Positions 39,346-48,103 of a stretch of DNA of 64,000 nt are shown here, piece by piece. Numbering within the stretch: position 1 is the first letter of the stretch; the number at the start of each line of letters is the position of its first letter. This stretch comes from Candidatus Methylopumilus rimovensis. Its GTDB lineage: Bacteria; Pseudomonadota; Gammaproteobacteria; Burkholderiales; Methylophilaceae. Under the pieces are notes generated by a model. That model did no database searches. It was not told the DNA's origin and saw only the letters and a list, made by a program, of their open reading frames with translations. The stretch is taken from positions 806,001 to 870,000 of the forward strand of contig NZ_CP040986.1 of the NCBI RefSeq assembly GCF_006364615.1, given 5' to 3'. The translations under genes were made by a program, and so were the position numbers.

Positions 39346-39975
39346 TTACTTAAGCATATAAACAATATGATGATTATCAGGTGTGATTGATTCTAACTTA
39401 ACCCATTCCTTATTCTCTTTGTACCAAAGCTGTATATTAATTTTAGGTGCTAAAAGCTGATATGAGTCAGCTTCTATATTTTCATTTTTAACTTTAATAG
39501 ACTTTTTACCCAAATATTTAATCGACACTTCTGGGTATTCCCCCGTCTGAACATTTAAAAGTTTTTTCTGTTTTAGCATAAGAGGATTCCAATAGCTAAA
39601 GGTCATCGGGCAATCAGCTGCAAATGCTTGTTTAGTCGGCTCTATTAATTTAAAAGTGTTAGCCTCTGTTTTGCCTAATACTTTGTAAGCGTCTCCTCCA
39701 TCCTGCGTCGAAGATTCAACAGTATATAAACAATCTTTATTCCATTGCTCTTGGGATATATGTTTATACTTATAAACTGGGATAGATAAAAGCGTGACTT
39801 TAAATTGAGCATTGCTAGTAAGCTGATTAAATTCAACGTCTTCTTTGAGCTGAAAAGTATGTTCTCCAATTAATTTTTCATCCATAAAGACATCAAAATT
39901 CCAATCTTTTGCAAAAGTTATGCTTGGAATAAGGGTTAGACAGAGAATTAAATTTTTAAAAGCTAAAGATTTCAT
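39346..39975 (-). CDS. Secreted DUF6134-like protein
   Basis: 209 aa. Signal peptide ends ITFAK. The mature domain begins DWNFDVFMDEKLIGEHTFQL and continues as beta strands, like DUF6134 periplasmic proteins often found in chromosomal sets with lipid-related genes. Two Cys (KDCLYTV, AADCPMTF) could form a disulfide. It is 9 bp downstream of the DUF4136-like lipoprotein gene. Function unknown. Confidence 0.65.
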   Translation of the reverse strand: MKSLAFKNLILCLTLIPSITFAKDWNFDVFMDEKLIGEHTFQLKEDVEFNQLTSNAQFKVTLLSIPVYKYKHISQEQWNKDCLYTVESSTQDGGDAYKVLGKTEANTFKLIEPTKQAFAADCPMTFSYWNPLMLKQKKLLNVQTGEYPEVSIKYLGKKSIKVKNENIEADSYQLLAPKINIQLWYKENKEWVKLESITPDNHHIVYMLK

Positions 39976-39984
39976 AGAGAAATA

Positions 39985-40641
39985 TTAGCACACACCATCC
40001 CAAGATTTTTCAAGAGATTGAGTATCATTATTTTTTCCCGGGAAATTTTGAAAATACATGTCAATGAGATATGGAAGTGTCACGGTAAGTTTTGAGCACG
40101 TGCCTCTACTTCTTAACTGGCCTTCATAAATTTTATCTAGTTCAGTACTTTTCATTTTGGGTTTAGCTATATCAATACGAATATATCGCGTAAATAAAGT
40201 GTATTTATTAGTATGAGTTTGATAACCTCGATATCCATACATGGGCATACCGGGATACATACCCCAAGAATTTAGAGAGTATCCAGTATATCCAATCATA
40301 CCAAAATCAGGGATGGTGTAGGTTTCGGTTATTTCCTTACCATTGTCATCCCCATAATCAAAGAATAAAAGTAGTTCAGGTTTTTTAGAATGGTCTACGA
40401 CAGTAAAGCCTAGTTTCTCTATCCGCTCCTTTAAGATCGCAGAATAATGCTTAAACTCTAAGGAGCCTTTTTGAGATTGATGCCAAGGAACAATGGCAAC
40501 AGTAGAAAGTTTAAAGTCTTTTGGAAGCTCATGAAAAACAGTAAGTTCAGCCTTGAGGCTTGGATTTTTTTGCGCAAGATGTTGGCATCCCGCAACGCTA
40601 GCTAAGGCTATTAATGAAATGATGGTAAAGATAAATCTCAT
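39985..40641 (-). CDS. DUF4136-type lipoprotein
   Basis: 218 aa. Lipobox ASVAGC with Cys at residue 19, so an outer-membrane lipoprotein. The mature part has the DUF4136 pattern (STVAIVPWHQ near the start of the domain, KPELLLFFDYG) and a Gly/Tyr/Met/Pro-rich loop (YPGMPMYGYRGYQ). Family function unknown; likely envelope structural. Confidence 0.75.
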   Translation of the reverse strand: MRFIFTIISLIALASVAGCQHLAQKNPSLKAELTVFHELPKDFKLSTVAIVPWHQSQKGSLEFKHYSAILKERIEKLGFTVVDHSKKPELLLFFDYGDDNGKEITETYTIPDFGMIGYTGYSLNSWGMYPGMPMYGYRGYQTHTNKYTLFTRYIRIDIAKPKMKSTELDKIYEGQLRSRGTCSKLTVTLPYLIDMYFQNFPGKNNDTQSLEKSWDGVC

Positions 40642-40697
40642 TTTGATTTAGGACTAAATATTTCTATATTTGTTCATTTCTAAATTTAAGAAAACTT

Positions 40698-41291
40698 CTA
40701 AGGCTTCAATTCTATATCTGAACTTTCGGAAGCCTCCCAAATTTCCTTAGCCGCATCCAGATTAATAGTCATAATAAAAAAACCAACGAGTAAATCAGGC
40801 CATATCGAATACCAAATAAAGCTTATTAAACCAGCAAAAATAATAGCTATATTGGCCAAGGCATCATTTCGCGCTGAAAGAAACGCGGCTCGAGATAAAC
40901 TACCTTGATAATTTCTAAATTTCACCAAGATATATACGCAACTGAAATTAATCAATAAGGCTCCGACCCCTGTGATAGAAAGCATCGATGGATCTGGAAC
41001 AGAAGGTACATAAAATTTTTGCCATGCTGTATACAAAAAAGCAAAAGCTGGGATAACTAAAATGATCGCTAAGACCTTACCAAGTCTTGCTTTATTTTTT
41101 GATGTCCAATGTAATGCAAGAAAGATAAGTAAATTAATCGAAGCGTCTTCTAAAAAGTCAATGCTATCCGCAAAAAGAGAGGTAGCATGGATATTGCGTG
41201 CAACAAAAAATTCTACAAAAAAATAACTTAAATTAGCTAAGGCTACCAGTAGAATAGATTTTTTAAATAGTGCTTCTTTATTGCTAAGCAT
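40698..41291 (-). CDS. Cation diffusion facilitator-like transporter, short form
   Basis: 197 aa with about six hydrophobic segments. HATSLFADSIDFLEDA holds the D-x-x-x-D membrane metal motif, and NDALANIAIIFAG in the second half is the matching CDF segment. The usual C-terminal cytoplasmic domain is missing, as in the short betaproteobacterial forms. It likely exports a divalent metal such as zinc or cobalt. It is 14 bp downstream of a DUF4399 periplasmic gene. Confidence 0.78.
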   Translation of the reverse strand: MLSNKEALFKKSILLVALANLSYFFVEFFVARNIHATSLFADSIDFLEDASINLLIFLALHWTSKNKARLGKVLAIILVIPAFAFLYTAWQKFYVPSVPDPSMLSITGVGALLINFSCVYILVKFRNYQGSLSRAAFLSARNDALANIAIIFAGLISFIWYSIWPDLLVGFFIMTINLDAAKEIWEASESSDIELKP

Positions 41292-41305
41292 GGATATATT
41301 GGGCT

Positions 41306-41731
41306 CTACTTCACTTCAATTTGAATTGTCTTACTTAAAGCTTTCCCATATGAACGATGATATCCATCCGCAAATTGAAGGGTCAGTGTGTACACGCCAG
41401 GATTTAGGTTAAGCTCTGTTTCTGTCTGTGCTTTCCCAAAGTGCAAATGATTTGAATCCGCAGGAATAGCATTACCTTTTTCGATATAAGGTTTATTAAT
41501 GAGTAAATGATGATGTCCAGAGTTCTCTTTAAACTCACCGGCTGGCTCTGTTCGTATACCATTGGCTTTAAATATGATCTTGAAAGGATTTGAGACCTGA
41601 TCACCATCCTTAAGATTTAAAAAATCAACAGAGGGTTCAGGAACTGGAATGTCATTTCTTGGATAAGAAAAAATATGCGTTGAGAGCCACAAGGCAGACA
41701 ACCCTATAAAAAAAAGTGTTTTAATTTTCAT
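41306..41731 (-). CDS. DUF4399 periplasmic protein
   Basis: 141 aa. Signal peptide (MKIKTLFFIGLSALWLSTHIFS). The mature domain has the DUF4399 pattern: VSNPFKIIFKANG, SGHHHLLIN and ADSNHLHFGKAQTE, with clustered His. The family is typically a small secreted beta-sandwich. The His cluster plus the CDF neighbour suggests a metal link (inference). Confidence 0.85.
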   Translation of the reverse strand: MKIKTLFFIGLSALWLSTHIFSYPRNDIPVPEPSVDFLNLKDGDQVSNPFKIIFKANGIRTEPAGEFKENSGHHHLLINKPYIEKGNAIPADSNHLHFGKAQTETELNLNPGVYTLTLQFADGYHRSYGKALSKTIQIEVK

Positions 41732-41800
41732 TGGCAGTAGATTTATATAATGACTCCTAGATAATACAATAAACTCATCAACATAATACGTCTCATTGAT

Positions 41801-42844
41801 ATGAAGTATTTTTATTATTTTTTAGCTATGATTGCACTTCTTCAGCCCGCAGAGATAGTGGCGGAATCAGAAAAAAATACATTAAAGATTGCTGTTCTTT
41901 ATGATGATCAATTTCTCCTTCATAATACCGGACTCAATCATCCTGAAAATCCAAGTCGCATTACTCATGCTATTGACTTTCTTAAAAAAGAATATCAATT
42001 TAAGTCTCATTTGATATGGCCCTCTTTTGATTATGCGCCCATCGATTTGATAAGTCTTGTTCATTCAGAAAAATATATTAATCTTGTAAAGCTAGAGTCG
42101 GAAAGACTTAATAAATCTGTTGCTACACTCTCCACAGGGGACACAGTTATTTCTGACAAATCTTATCAAGTTGCAAGAAAATCTGTTGGCGCAATGATTG
42201 AAGGTATTGATCAAATCATGCAAGGGAAAGTATCTAGTGCATTTGCATTCACAAGACCTCCTGGACACCATGCATCTAGAGATAAAGGTATGGGATTCTG
42301 TGTATTTAATAATGTAGCCATTGCAGCTAAGTATTTACAAAATAAATATGGGATTAAGCGTATCTTAATTGTGGATTTTGATGTTCATCACGGCAATGGA
42401 ACGCAAGATATATTTTATAGTGATAATTCGGTATTTTATTTTAGCATTCATCAACATCCTTTTTATCCTGGCACGGGACGTCAAACCGAGCGAGGTATTG
42501 GTAATGGATATGGTTTTACGTTAAATATCGATTTACCAAAAGGTGCGGGAGATAGAGAATTCATTGAAGGTTTAAATAATCAATTAATACCTGCTATGGA
42601 CAAGTTTAAACCAGAATTTATTTTAGTCTCTGCCGGATTTGATGCGCATGAAAATGATTTGCTTGGACAATTAAAGTACTCAAATGATGGTTACAAAAAA
42701 GCTGCTGATATTTTATTGTCACTCGCAAAAAAATACTCCATGAATCGTATGATGTTTGTATTAGAAGGTGGCTATGAGCCAACAAATATAAAAGATGCTT
42801 CAGAGAGCATTCTGAACGCAATGATATCTAAACATAACAATTAA
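41801..42844 (+). CDS. Secreted histone-deacetylase-fold hydrolase
   Basis: 347 aa. A Sec signal peptide is present (residues 1-21, ending IVAES), which is uncommon for this family. HDAC-fold catalytic residues are intact: tandem His in PPGHHASRDKG, zinc ligands in DFDVHHGNG and GFDAH, and the transition-state Tyr in EGGYEP. Bacterial members act on acetylpolyamines or other acetylated small molecules. Export would place the activity in the periplasm, which fits a scavenging role (inference). Confidence 0.88.
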   Translation: MKYFYYFLAMIALLQPAEIVAESEKNTLKIAVLYDDQFLLHNTGLNHPENPSRITHAIDFLKKEYQFKSHLIWPSFDYAPIDLISLVHSEKYINLVKLESERLNKSVATLSTGDTVISDKSYQVARKSVGAMIEGIDQIMQGKVSSAFAFTRPPGHHASRDKGMGFCVFNNVAIAAKYLQNKYGIKRILIVDFDVHHGNGTQDIFYSDNSVFYFSIHQHPFYPGTGRQTERGIGNGYGFTLNIDLPKGAGDREFIEGLNNQLIPAMDKFKPEFILVSAGFDAHENDLLGQLKYSNDGYKKAADILLSLAKKYSMNRMMFVLEGGYEPTNIKDASESILNAMISKHNN

Positions 42845-42904
42845 TAATTCAAATTATTCCCTTACTTTGATAAAGTAAAATATACAATTTTTGAGGAGTT
42901 AATT

Positions 42905-43054
42905 ATGGCTAAAAAAAATATAGAAGAAGCATTGCTGGAAAAAATCCATCAAAAACTCTCAGACATTAACACCAATATGCTTAAAGTATTTTGGATTGTC
43001 GCTATTTTTGCTTTTCTATACTTTGGCTTAATGCTCTATCTTCTAAATAAATAA
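42905..43054 (+). CDS. 49-aa single-span membrane protein
   Basis: Reads MAKKNIEEALLEKIHQKLSD, then a short linker, one membrane helix (VFWIVAIFAFLYFGLMLYLL) and a short tail. Strong ribosome binding site (gaggagttaatt before ATG). It ends 1 bp from the convergent Sua5 stop. The N-terminal amphipathic helix could mediate oligomerisation. Unknown family. Confidence 0.7.
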   Translation: MAKKNIEEALLEKIHQKLSDINTNMLKVFWIVAIFAFLYFGLMLYLLNK

Positions 43055-43055
43055 T

Positions 43056-44024
43056 TTAAATCTTAAAAGAAGCTTTCTTGATTCTGTCATGTATTGCATA
43101 CCATTCAGATTTTTCGGGTGGCAATTCAATATATATTTTTTCATATTTTTTATCGTCCATTAACCTTAGTGTTGAGTAAAAAACTTGCCCATATTGATAG
43201 GCATCTTTTGGCATTTGATGAATATGTATATTATTTTTATTGATATCGCTTAAAAGTAATAAGACAGATTTATTTATTGGCATATCGTTAATTAAATGTT
43301 CAATTTCTGATTTTTCATATGGATGAACTGAAGCTCTCGGCTGATAATGATTCAATAAATTGCCTGAAATTTTCTCGTCAGAATTAGAATGAGGCAGAAT
43401 TTTTTTATCTATGACCTCTTCAATATGAGCTATAGGCAAACCTCCCGGGCGAAGTATCTTAGGTTTGATTTCTGTTAAGTCAATAATGGTAGATTCAAGC
43501 CCCACTTCACATTGACCGCCATCAAGAATAGCTGAAATTTTTCCATCAAGATCATCCAAGACATGTTGAGCTGACGTAGGGCTTACACGACCAAATAAAT
43601 TTGCAGATGGCGCGACAATCCCTTTATTAAGAATTGTGAGAAGAGAAAGCGTCACAGGGTGATTAGGGATCCGAATACAAATTTTGTCTGATCCGCCAGT
43701 AATTTCACTTAGCACATCAGGGTGTTTTTTTAATAAAAGTGACATGGGTCCAGGCCAAAAATGTTTTGCTAAATTATGGACGTCACTTGGAATGTCTATG
43801 GCCCAATCATTCAATTGATCGATGCTTCTGAGATGTAAGATTAAAGGATGTGATTGAGGTCTTTTTTTAACTTCAAAAATCTTATTTATGGCGGATATAT
43901 TTGACGCATCCGCAGCCAATCCATAAACAGTTTCTGTAGGGATGGCGACCAGCTCACCATCAGATAGTAATTGTGATGCCTTGTCTAAATCAATGTCATT
44001 TGCTTTAAGAAGAATAGTTTTCAT
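43056..44024 (-). CDS. L-threonylcarbamoyladenylate synthase (Sua5 type)
   Basis: 322 aa. Sua5/YciO/YrdC domain (residues 1-195) with PTETVYGLAADA and CIRIPNHP, followed by the extra C-terminal Sua5 domain (HYQPRASVHPY linker). It makes threonylcarbamoyl-AMP for t6A37 of ANN-decoding tRNAs. The two-domain form, rather than short TsaC, is used. Confidence 0.93.
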   Translation of the reverse strand: MKTILLKANDIDLDKASQLLSDGELVAIPTETVYGLAADASNISAINKIFEVKKRPQSHPLILHLRSIDQLNDWAIDIPSDVHNLAKHFWPGPMSLLLKKHPDVLSEITGGSDKICIRIPNHPVTLSLLTILNKGIVAPSANLFGRVSPTSAQHVLDDLDGKISAILDGGQCEVGLESTIIDLTEIKPKILRPGGLPIAHIEEVIDKKILPHSNSDEKISGNLLNHYQPRASVHPYEKSEIEHLINDMPINKSVLLLLSDINKNNIHIHQMPKDAYQYGQVFYSTLRLMDDKKYEKIYIELPPEKSEWYAIHDRIKKASFKI

Positions 44025-44160
44025 AAGATTTAAATCATTTTAATTAAAAAAGTGAATGTTTTTCTTCTTTTATTTTTTTATGGCTTACCTCTATCTTAGT
44101 CTTGTAAACCGGCCATGCCTTGAAAACACATAAATTAATATTTTCCTTGATGTTTTAAAT

Positions 44161-44179
44161 GAGAATGATTATCATTTAG
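44161..44179 (+). promoter_or_regulatory. Fur box
   Basis: GAGAATGATTATCATTTAG matches 15 of 19 positions of the Fur consensus GATAATGATTATCATTATC. It ends 2 bp before the GTG start of the TonB-dependent receptor. Confidence 0.75.
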
Positions 44180-44181
44180 GT

Positions 44182-46515
44182 GTGGAAATACACAATAAAT
44201 CAAAATATCTCAATAAAACAATAATTTACCTATTTATAGGAAGCTTGCTGCCGGGTATTTCTTTTGCCAATACAGCTGAAAATGAAAATTATTATAAAAA
44301 AAATGAGCGTAATGAAATTGAAAGTGTTAAAGACGGTTTAGCTAAAACAAATCTCAAGAAAAGAGTGACTACCTTCACAAAAAAAAATCTACAAAGTCGC
44401 AACACTCCCCCTTTAATCTCTGAGAATACCAATAAAGTATTTTTAAATACCGCTATCAATACGGCGAGATTAAATGTCGTTGAGCTAAGTACGATTGATG
44501 TGAAGGGAGACTCTAGTATTTTAGGCTCTAAAAACCTTCAGTTTAAATTACCTAGCTCATTTAATACGATTGAACAAAAAGAGCTAAATGATAATCATGT
44601 AATGACAACTAATGAGGCTCTCAGAAAAGTACCAGGTGTAGTTGTAAGAGATGAGGAAGGTTTTGGTATGAGGCCCAATATAAGCATAAGAGGACTCAAT
44701 CCAACTCGCTCGACCAAAGTCATGCTATTAGAAGATGGGATTCCGCTTGCTTATGCGCCATATGGTGATAACACTAGTTACTACTATCCTTCTATAGATC
44801 GATTTTCTTCAATTGAAGTCCTTAAAGGTGCAGGGCAAATAAAATATGGCCCACAAACAATCGGTGGTGTTATTAATCATATTACACCCTTACCTCCAGA
44901 AAAATTTGGTGGTTTTATAAGTTATACCGGAGGTAATAGAGACTTTCTTAATACAAAGTTAAATGTTGGTGGGAATGGAATGTTGCTGGACTATACGTTT
45001 AAGAAAGGGGATGGGGCTAGAGATAATACTAATCACAATATTGATGATTTGAATTTCAAAATCATTCGTGACTTAACAGAAAATCAAGCATTAACATTAC
45101 GTACAAATTATTTTAGTGAAGACTCTCAAGTTAGCTATAGCGGAATCACCAGAGCTGAATATGAGAATTTTGGAGGTCAATATAACCCCTTCAAAAATGA
45201 TTCTTTTGTGACCAAAAGGTATGGTACTTCAGTAACACATGATTGGCAGGTGAGTCAAAATATGTATCTATTAACAAATATTTATTACAGCTATTTTGAT
45301 CGAGATTGGTGGCGCCAGCAAAGTAATTCAGCAGCTGGGAATATTGCCTCCGGAACAGGTTGCAATAGTGTAGGTTCTGCGCGTGAAGCCGGGCAAAGAA
45401 TCAACAGTGATGATTGTCTTGGAAATCAAGGCCGACTAAGAGCTTATGAAACATACGGTGTTGAACCTAGATTAAGTATAAATCATGACTTGGGCTTACT
45501 TGAATTAAGTATGCGTATTCATCGCGAACAACAAGATAGAAGACAAGTAAACGGATCTTCGCCAAGAGCGAGAGATGGAACTTTGGTCGAAGACAATTAT
45601 CGAGAAACAAATGCAATTTCAGGGTATATAAGCAATAGATTTGAAATAGATAAATTTAGTATCACACCTGCAGTGAGATATGAACATATTGAAAATGAAA
45701 GATTAAACAAGCTGAATGGAGCTCATGGAAAAAATATTTTACATGCTTGGGTGCCAGGCGTCTCTGTTGGATATACTCCAAATGATCAGATCACATATTT
45801 TGCCGGAGTCCATAAAGGATTTGCGCCTCCTAGAACAGAAGATTTGATCACAAATGATGGTGGAGCAATCGATGTCAATGCCGAAAATTCTACTAATCAT
45901 GAAATTGGATTAAGGGCAAAACCAAACTCAAAGAGCTATATTGAAACAACTGCATTTTATAACGACTTTAGAAACTTAATCGCTGTTGGTTCAGTAGCGT
46001 CAAATTTACCAGCTCTGGCGCAAGGTGAAGCATTATTCGCTGGTCTTGAAATATTGGGTAAATATGATTTTGACAGTGGGTTTTATTCGAAAGCTGCTAT
46101 TACTTGGCTGCCTATTGCTAGACAAGAAAGCGCATTTAGAAGAGTTGATAATAATTCGATTGTTGCAAATAGCATGGAAGGAAAAAGACAACCCTATGCT
46201 CCTAAGCAAACAATCACAGCTGGATTAGGATTTAGAAATAATTCCTGGGATGGAATTTTAGAATTAGTTCACGTGGGAGAGCAATTTGCTGATTTTGCAG
46301 AAACTAAAAATGTTGATGTTTTAGGACAAAATGGCGTCATTAATAGTTATACAATATTTAATGCTTCTGTTAACTATAAAATTCCGCAATACAAAACATC
46401 ATTATTTGCTGTTGGAAAAAATATTTTTGATAATGAATATATAGTTGATAGAACAAGAGGAATTATCACAGGCATGCCAGCATTATTTCAAGTTGGAGCA
46501 AAAATTGATTTTTAA
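44182..46515 (+). CDS. TonB-dependent receptor, probably iron (FecA-like)
   Basis: 777 aa, GTG start directly behind a Fur box. Signal peptide ends ISFAN. An N-terminal extension of about 100 residues precedes the plug (TNEALRKVPGVVVRDEEGFGMRPNISIRG, GAGQIKYGPQTIGGVIN). A 22-strand barrel with two Cys in a large loop (GTGCNSV ... DDCLG) follows, and it ends VGAKIDF. Resembles FecA/Fe(III)-dicitrate-type receptors. The start needs care: the Fur box leaves almost no 5' UTR, so a downstream start is possible; the signal peptide still supports the call. Confidence 0.85.
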   Translation: MEIHNKSKYLNKTIIYLFIGSLLPGISFANTAENENYYKKNERNEIESVKDGLAKTNLKKRVTTFTKKNLQSRNTPPLISENTNKVFLNTAINTARLNVVELSTIDVKGDSSILGSKNLQFKLPSSFNTIEQKELNDNHVMTTNEALRKVPGVVVRDEEGFGMRPNISIRGLNPTRSTKVMLLEDGIPLAYAPYGDNTSYYYPSIDRFSSIEVLKGAGQIKYGPQTIGGVINHITPLPPEKFGGFISYTGGNRDFLNTKLNVGGNGMLLDYTFKKGDGARDNTNHNIDDLNFKIIRDLTENQALTLRTNYFSEDSQVSYSGITRAEYENFGGQYNPFKNDSFVTKRYGTSVTHDWQVSQNMYLLTNIYYSYFDRDWWRQQSNSAAGNIASGTGCNSVGSAREAGQRINSDDCLGNQGRLRAYETYGVEPRLSINHDLGLLELSMRIHREQQDRRQVNGSSPRARDGTLVEDNYRETNAISGYISNRFEIDKFSITPAVRYEHIENERLNKLNGAHGKNILHAWVPGVSVGYTPNDQITYFAGVHKGFAPPRTEDLITNDGGAIDVNAENSTNHEIGLRAKPNSKSYIETTAFYNDFRNLIAVGSVASNLPALAQGEALFAGLEILGKYDFDSGFYSKAAITWLPIARQESAFRRVDNNSIVANSMEGKRQPYAPKQTITAGLGFRNNSWDGILELVHVGEQFADFAETKNVDVLGQNGVINSYTIFNASVNYKIPQYKTSLFAVGKNIFDNEYIVDRTRGIITGMPALFQVGAKIDF

Positions 46516-46737
46516 ATAGAGTGAGAAGTCTTGTATTTTCTCATTGACTATAAGGCTTTATCTATGAAGAGCGGTCAATTAATCTATGCTAGAACAAACA
46601 GCATAACTTCACTGTTCTGCAAAAGCTAATTAATCTCGATGACGATTCACTCCTCAATCGTATCAAATCCTGTAAAATATTTAGAGCTTTCGAAGTTAGA
46701 TCAAAAAATTGCATAGCACATTTACAAAAGGAGTCTA

Positions 46738-47196
46738 ATGATGGACGAAAAAAAAACAAATGAAATTAATAAAGCATTGAACACCATTTTAGAGTTTGAA
46801 TTAGCCGGAGTTGTAAGATACACGCATTATGCATTAATGGTCTATGGTTACAATCGCATACCTATCGTATCTTGGCTTCGAGGCCAAGCCTCAGAGTCTT
46901 TAGCGCATGCTGACAAGGCTGGTGAACTCATTACGCATTTAGGTGGCCATCCTTCGCTCTCAATAGGCCCTCTTCTAGAAACACATAACCATGACATTGG
47001 TGATATTTTACGAGAGTCACTTGCTCATGAATTAAATACTCTTAATGCATATAAAAATCTTTTAAATATCGTAACCGATGAGTCAGTAATGCTTGAAGAG
47101 TATGCGCGAGAGATGATTTATCAAGAAGAACTTCATCTTGGAGAGGTAGACAAAATGCTTAGAAAACCAGGTGATTTATCAAAATTCCATGCATAA
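46738..47196 (+). CDS. Bacterioferritin-like ferritin-family protein
   Basis: 152 aa four-helix ferritin-like protein. Diiron ligands are visible as FELAGVVRYTHY, ASESLAHADKA (E..H), ESLAHELNTLNAY and IYQEELHLGEVDKML (E..H). It has a strong ribosome binding site (aaaaggag). The length and motifs fit bacterioferritin or a Dps-like relative. It may store iron or consume peroxide. It lies after the Fur-box receptor but with its own 220-bp upstream region. Confidence 0.85.
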   Translation: MMDEKKTNEINKALNTILEFELAGVVRYTHYALMVYGYNRIPIVSWLRGQASESLAHADKAGELITHLGGHPSLSIGPLLETHNHDIGDILRESLAHELNTLNAYKNLLNIVTDESVMLEEYAREMIYQEELHLGEVDKMLRKPGDLSKFHA

Positions 47197-47214
47197 ATTT
47201 TTATTCAACTAACA

Positions 47215-47262
47215 TGCTAATGAATGTTTAAATTTACATGCATTAGCAATTTGTAATTGCTA
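47215..47262 (+). other. Two overlapping, mutually exclusive hairpins
   Basis: Hairpin 1: TGCTAATG (47215-47222) with CATTAGCA (47241-47248). Hairpin 2: TAGCAATT (47244-47251) with AATTGCTA (47255-47262), loop TGT. They share TAGCA, so only one can form at a time. They lie after the bacterioferritin-like gene and 86 bp before terC. No T-run follows. Confidence 0.5.
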
Positions 47263-47347
47263 AATTTATATAGAAATTTATTTTTACCAAAATTTCAAAT
47301 ATGCGTAATAATCAATTTTAAATTCTTTGAGGTAATGTAGCTACAAA

Positions 47348-48094
47348 ATGCTTGAGTTCATTCTTAATCCAAATACGATCATTGCTTTTTTTGCACTTTC
47401 GGCTATGGAAATTGTTTTAGGTATTGATAATATTATTTTAATTAGCGTTATTGTTAATCGCCTTCCATCAGAAATCCGTGAATCAGTCAATCGATTTGGC
47501 TTATTCCTTGCACTAATTACGCGGGTTTTATTGCTACTGACATTAGCTTGGGTAATGGGCTTAACAGAAACACTTTTTACTCTTTATAACCAAGAAATTT
47601 GTGGCAAAGATTTAATTTTATTCTTCGGTGGCTTATTCCTTTTATGGCAAGCTTGCTCGGAAATTTATCTTGAGGTTGAAGCCAAAGAGGAATCTGCAGA
47701 GAAAATTGATTCTTCAAACCTCAGAGCAAAATCCACTCAGAAGATTTTTTGGGGCGCTATCCTCCAAATTGGTATTCTTAATATGGTTTTCTCACTAGAC
47801 AGTATCATTACTGCTGTTGGCTTAGTCAATGAAATCTCAATCATGATTGCTGCTGTTTTGACGTCTGTCTTTTTTATGCTTTTAGCTGCAAAGCCTACAA
47901 GTGATTTTATCCATCGCTATCCATCAATTAAAATTTTAGCGCTATCTATGTTAATACTTGTTAGCCTTATTTTAATTACTGAAAGTTTTGATATCCATAT
48001 TCCAAAAGAATATGTTGGTTTTGCAGTTGCATTTTCTCTTGGGGTAGAAGCGCTAAACATCCGAGCTCGCCATAAAAAGAAAGTATCTGAGTAA
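47348..48094 (+). CDS. TerC family integral membrane protein
   Basis: 248 aa, seven membrane segments. Family motif FALSAMEIVLGIDNIILISV near the N-terminus and LNMVFSLDSIITAVG in the second half, each with the conserved membrane Asp. TerC proteins (Alx, MntP-like) export manganese or help metalate exoenzymes during protein secretion. An involvement in metalating methanol dehydrogenase or other exported enzymes here is only inference. Confidence 0.9.
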   Translation: MLEFILNPNTIIAFFALSAMEIVLGIDNIILISVIVNRLPSEIRESVNRFGLFLALITRVLLLLTLAWVMGLTETLFTLYNQEICGKDLILFFGGLFLLWQACSEIYLEVEAKEESAEKIDSSNLRAKSTQKIFWGAILQIGILNMVFSLDSIITAVGLVNEISIMIAAVLTSVFFMLLAAKPTSDFIHRYPSIKILALSMLILVSLILITESFDIHIPKEYVGFAVAFSLGVEALNIRARHKKKVSE

Positions 48095-48103
48095 CGCAAT
48101 AAT

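Noticed and set aside
47263-47347. yybP-ykoY manganese riboswitch ahead of terC
   Set aside because: The characteristic GGGGAGUA and other core sequences are absent; only simple hairpins are seen.
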